Below are positions 60,866-64,000 of a DNA stretch of 64,000 nucleotides, one piece after another. This DNA comes from Oncomelania hupensis (Eukaryota; Mollusca; Gastropoda; Littorinimorpha; Pomatiopsidae). The position numbers were made by a program, and so were the translations under genes. The stretch's first letter is position 1; each line of letters begins with the position of its first letter. Under the pieces are notes generated by a model, which saw only the letters and a program-made list of their open reading frames with translations, was not told the origin of the DNA and did not search any database. The stretch spans positions 163,384,564 through 163,448,563 of the forward strand of contig CM072511.1 of assembly GCA_036898135.1 (NCBI GenBank), read 5' to 3'.

Positions 60866-62420
60866 ACATGCACAGGCGGCGGAAGCAGGGGGGGGCAGGG
60901 GGGCCATGGCCCCCCCTAGAAAAATGTTGGAGGGGGCAGCCTTATATATTGCCCCCTCCAATAATGAGAAGTGGTTGTTGTTTTTTTGTGGTTTTTTTGC
61001 CAGGGCATCAAAGGATTTTTTTTCTTCAAATGGAATCAAGCAATACAAGTGTTTATCATCATAATCATCATATCACCCTCTGATCAGTGAGAGAAGTTCG
61101 TCCCTTCGTCATCATTTCCTGTCGACGCGTCATAATCGTTAGCCTTAGCGTAGATCAAAGTGACCGACAGTTTTCGACATCGTGCACGTCACAGTCGCTT
61201 TTTGAAAACTTTAATTTGCTGTCAGTTTGTACAGTCTACCGTTTTCAATATCAGCAATTTTCTCGCCTACAAGTGAAGAAGTGAGCAAAATGGCAAATGC
61301 TTTGACAACTGCATGGTGTTATTGTTCCTCGTCAAGCATCCCGACAGACTCTCCGTGACAACCAACCTGCGGCCACTCCAGAAGAATATTTCAACATTAG
61401 CATTGCCATTCCTTTCTTGGAACACCTGTCAACCGAATTGGACTCGAGGTTCAAAAATGTTGATGGTCTATGTCTGGTGCCAAGCACTTTAATACACAAC
61501 CAGGATGGTTTCATGCAGGTTCCAGAAGGGGTGATGCTGGCAATGTTGTGGGAGTCTGACCTACCAGACAACGCTACCCTTGATGCAGAATACCAACGGT
61601 GGGTTTGCAAATGGCGAAGTGCTGCTGAGAATGCGACAGCTATCATCCCATCCACGGCATCAGAAGCACTGAAACATTGTGACAGGGATTTTTTATCCCA
61701 ACCTGTTCATCATGCTTTAGAACCTTTGCACCCTACCTGTCACTACTGCCGAGTGTGAGCATTCAAACAGTCAGTTACGCAACCTGAAAAACTACCTGCG
61801 CACTACAATGGGGCAACAGAGACTAAATGGACTTGCTTTACTGAAAGTGCACAGGGATGTTGATATTGACTTCAAAGAGGCAGTGAACTGTTTTGCCAGA
61901 AGATACAATTCACAAATGGTACTAATGCTGAGGAACCTAGTGCAGCAAGACTGAATTAAGTGAAGGCAGGGCGGTGATGTTCATAAACTACAAGGTAAAG
62001 CTTTATACCGTTAACGATCAACAAAAAGTAGTGAATAATAATAGTATACAAAACATCTCTGCTGATAAATAAATGAGTGTGTGTGTTTTTTTTTAAGGGA
62101 GGGGCAGAGGATAATTTTTGTACCCCAGAGTTTGTCAGTTCAATTGTTCAAAAAGCTCAAAGTCCCAGACCATCACAGATGGCTTTTTCAAGGTTCAGAT
62201 TGCACCAGATTGCACCATTTTGCATCCTTGAAAAAAAAATTTCCGGGGGAGCATGCCCCCGGACCCCCCTACAAGGCTCGGCGCTTCGCGCCTTCGCTGA
62301 ATCTGTAACCCCCACCCCCACCCTCGACTTTTCCCAGGTCTGGCCCTGATGTCAGTGAATATAATGTGTGTGTGCCCCCCCCCCCCCCAATCCTGAGCAG
62401 CTTCCGCCGCCTGTGACATG
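60866..62420 (+). mobile_element. hAT element with both ends and 5-bp TSD
   Basis: Perfect 16-bp terminal inverted repeats CACAGGCGGCGGAAGC (60,871-60,886) and GCTTCCGCCGCCTGTG (62,400-62,415) are flanked by ACATG on both sides (60,866-60,870 and 62,416-62,420). The element is 1,545 bp, carrying only the 3' part of a transposase, so it is internally deleted and non-autonomous. The duplication breakpoint at 62,227 lies inside it. Confidence 0.92.
61290..61954 (+). pseudogene. hAT transposase C-terminal fragment, unit 2
   Basis: Same as 54,997-55,663, but with an additional 2-bp deletion near 61,313 that breaks the frame after MANALTTA. The hAT dimerisation motif LPVTTAECEHS is retained after the shared frameshift near 61,725. 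Confidence 0.88.
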
Positions 62421-62732
62421 TAGACCTTAGTTAACGAATCCAAGTACGAAACTTTCCCACACAACAACTTACGTAAACTGGCCAACAGTCACTTTCTTCA
62501 CTCTCTAAACATTTTTACTCATACTCTTTTTGTCTCCCTTGGTTAAACTCGCCAACAATCACTTTCTTGACTTTATTCAACGTATTGTTTCAGGGTTACT
62601 TTGAACAACTCCACCATTTCTGGCAACGTACAGAAGACAAGTCCAACATCAACAGTAAAGGTGCTCGCGTCAAACGGTTTGTTTAAAACTCACTGACTAG
62701 GCAGACTACTAAAACATTTGTTGCTGTTGTTG

Positions 62733-62768
<36 letters not shown>

Positions 62769-62985
62769 CAAACACATAGGAAACAAGAGGAGAGCCCCGG
62801 AGAACGTCATCTGAACTGTGTGCCTTTGGTTCGTGCTTAGGAAAAAAGACACACACACACACACACACACTCGCACACCCGAGGTTACACAGTATTATCA
62901 TGACTTTCCGAAAACGCAACATAACGTTGTGCAGACAATTGGTCATATTTCGTCAACATTTTTAAGTACTTTGCAAAGTTCGAAC
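62421..62985. other. No gene; GTT and CA arrays inside
   Basis: A GTT-rich array lies at about 62,718-62,766 and a CA tract at 62,850-62,870. No gene was recognised. Confidence 0.55.
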
Positions 62986-63140
62986 CCTAACCCTAACCCT
63001 AACTCTAACCCTAACTCAGCTCTAACCCTAACGGATCATTGTTCTGACGTCAAAACAAGTAGGCATGTCAATACAAGATATGTAGATGTTCACTGTTTTG
63101 TCCAGATAATACTGTGTTAACAAGGACGCACGCACACCCA
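62986..63140 (-). repeat. Dispersed repeat with telomere-like core, copy 2
   Basis: CCCTAA units (62,986-63,031) are followed by ACGGATCATTGTTCTGACGT and further sequence that is the reverse complement of 13,218-13,345. It is followed by a CA-rich tract to 63,178. Confidence 0.85.
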
Positions 63141-63194
63141 CCCACACATACACACACACACACACCTACACACACAAATTAAGGCGTTCCCTCA

Positions 63195-63420
63195 CACGGA
63201 CTTTAATTATCCTTATGCTCGTGTCCCAGATGGGTGAGTACCAGCTACACGAATACACCCAACAAGCACTAGGTCTTTTATCCGCCGTCCCTGGTCTATC
63301 AGATGTTTGGAAAGTCAGACGATACGCATGATTAGGCAGCAATTGGGTTAGATCCTACATCAGCCAGCGCCTTGAGCAGCTCTTGATATGGAAATGCGCT
63401 ATATAAGAACGCTAAAGGGA
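63195..63420 (+). mobile_element. SINE-like repeat with GCGCTATATAAGA tail, copy 4
   Basis: Contains ACACGAATACACCCAACAAG, GCACTAGGTC, GATCCTACATCAGCCAGCGC and CTTGAGCAGCTCTTGATATG, then GCGCTATATAAGA. It lacks some of the middle blocks of the other copies. Confidence 0.8.
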
Positions 63421-63583
63421 CCTACTGTGACCACGCCCCCTCGACAGCTCATTTTAACATTTACAGTGAGTGTTGCCTCCCGTATGAAAACAATAGGCTT
63501 ACAACGAAACAAAACTCTGTGGAAAGTATAGTTGTTGTTAATGAATACAGTCCGTAGTTTCTTGTGCCTATTAATAGCAACTT

Positions 63584-64000
63584 AATAGAATAGACCCAAC
63601 GTTTCCCGGCATGTCGTAAGAGGTGACTAACAGGGGTGATGTCAGCACGGCACCACTGGGCGAAGAAGTCACCGGACAGGGCGGGGGAACCTCACGTTAC
63701 TATAGGTTCAACGACCACGTGCTCGGGGCTAAGGCGAGCAACACTGTACTCGTGGATTTCAGCTGTGGCTAACAGCCTCGAGAGGATTGGGCCCCGTGTG
63801 GGGTCTTTCTTACCCAAGACACATCGTATGATTACGCCCTCACCATTATCTATAACGAGATCTGGCAGAGTGGAGAGTGGCCTACATCATGGACCCAGTC
63901 GCTTGTCATCACTCTTCCCAAAAAGATAACCTTCAGGAGTGTGGAAACTACCGCACCATCAGCCTCATCAGCGATCCCAGCAAAGTCCTCCTGAAAATAA
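63584..64000 (+). mobile_element. GGATA-family LINE, 5' leader joined to reverse transcriptase (runs off the window)
   Basis: It starts AATAGAATAGACCCAAC exactly as the copy at 14,714 and follows it to about 63,830. It then jumps into the reverse-transcriptase N-terminal part: NEIWQSGEWPTSWTQSLVIT and, after a one-base shift in an A-run near 63,922, NLQECGNYRTISLISDPSKV. The endonuclease is deleted. The polymerase catalytic motifs would lie beyond 64,000. Confidence 0.88.

Overview
The window looks like animal nuclear DNA, most probably from a mollusc and perhaps a gastropod; that placement is inference. Support comes from intron-split coding sequence with GT/AG borders, several classes of non-LTR retrotransposon, tRNA-headed SINEs, hAT-type DNA transposons, TTAGGG-like tracts and very many microsatellites (AG, AC, AT, AAT, GAA). 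No bacterial, organellar or viral genes were seen. Most long reading frames are microsatellite translations or transposon remains.

Region by region. 1-5,400: a fold-back repeat about 1.4 kb across, a cluster of a short repeated motif, and a 48-bp LINE remnant. 5,800-6,800: a tRNA-derived SINE followed by the C-terminal part of an unidentified multicopy protein. 9,000-16,700: dispersed repeats and three LINE pieces; two belong to a family with a (GGATA)n tail. 17,000-21,000: a nearly intronless, broken gene whose C-terminal half reads like a FEN1/XPG-type nuclease followed by a CXC-type cysteine domain. 22,070-26,100: a nearly complete two-ORF LINE on the minus strand (PHD-finger ORF1; endonuclease plus reverse transcriptase ORF2). 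27,000-48,700: microsatellites, SINEs, MITEs, further LINE pieces, and two copies of a roughly 1-kb repeat rich in TGACCTTGA.

48,757-62,227 holds the clearest host gene. Four exons of a chymotrypsin-fold serine protease lie on the minus strand, with consistent splice sites and phases. The last exon carries a basic low-complexity insert of about 240 residues between the catalytic serine loop and the C-terminal VGVVSWG strand. A 6.3-kb segment containing most of this gene is tandemly duplicated (49,623-55,936 and 55,937-62,227). One breakpoint lies in the last exon and the other in a hAT element, so the upstream gene copy is truncated. The two units seem to differ only by small indels, so an assembly artefact has to be excluded.

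62,400-64,000 holds a telomere-like dispersed repeat, another SINE-like repeat and an internally deleted LINE that runs off the window. The catalytic-histidine exon and signal-peptide exon of the protease were not found. All coordinates of degraded repeats are approximate and were judged by eye.
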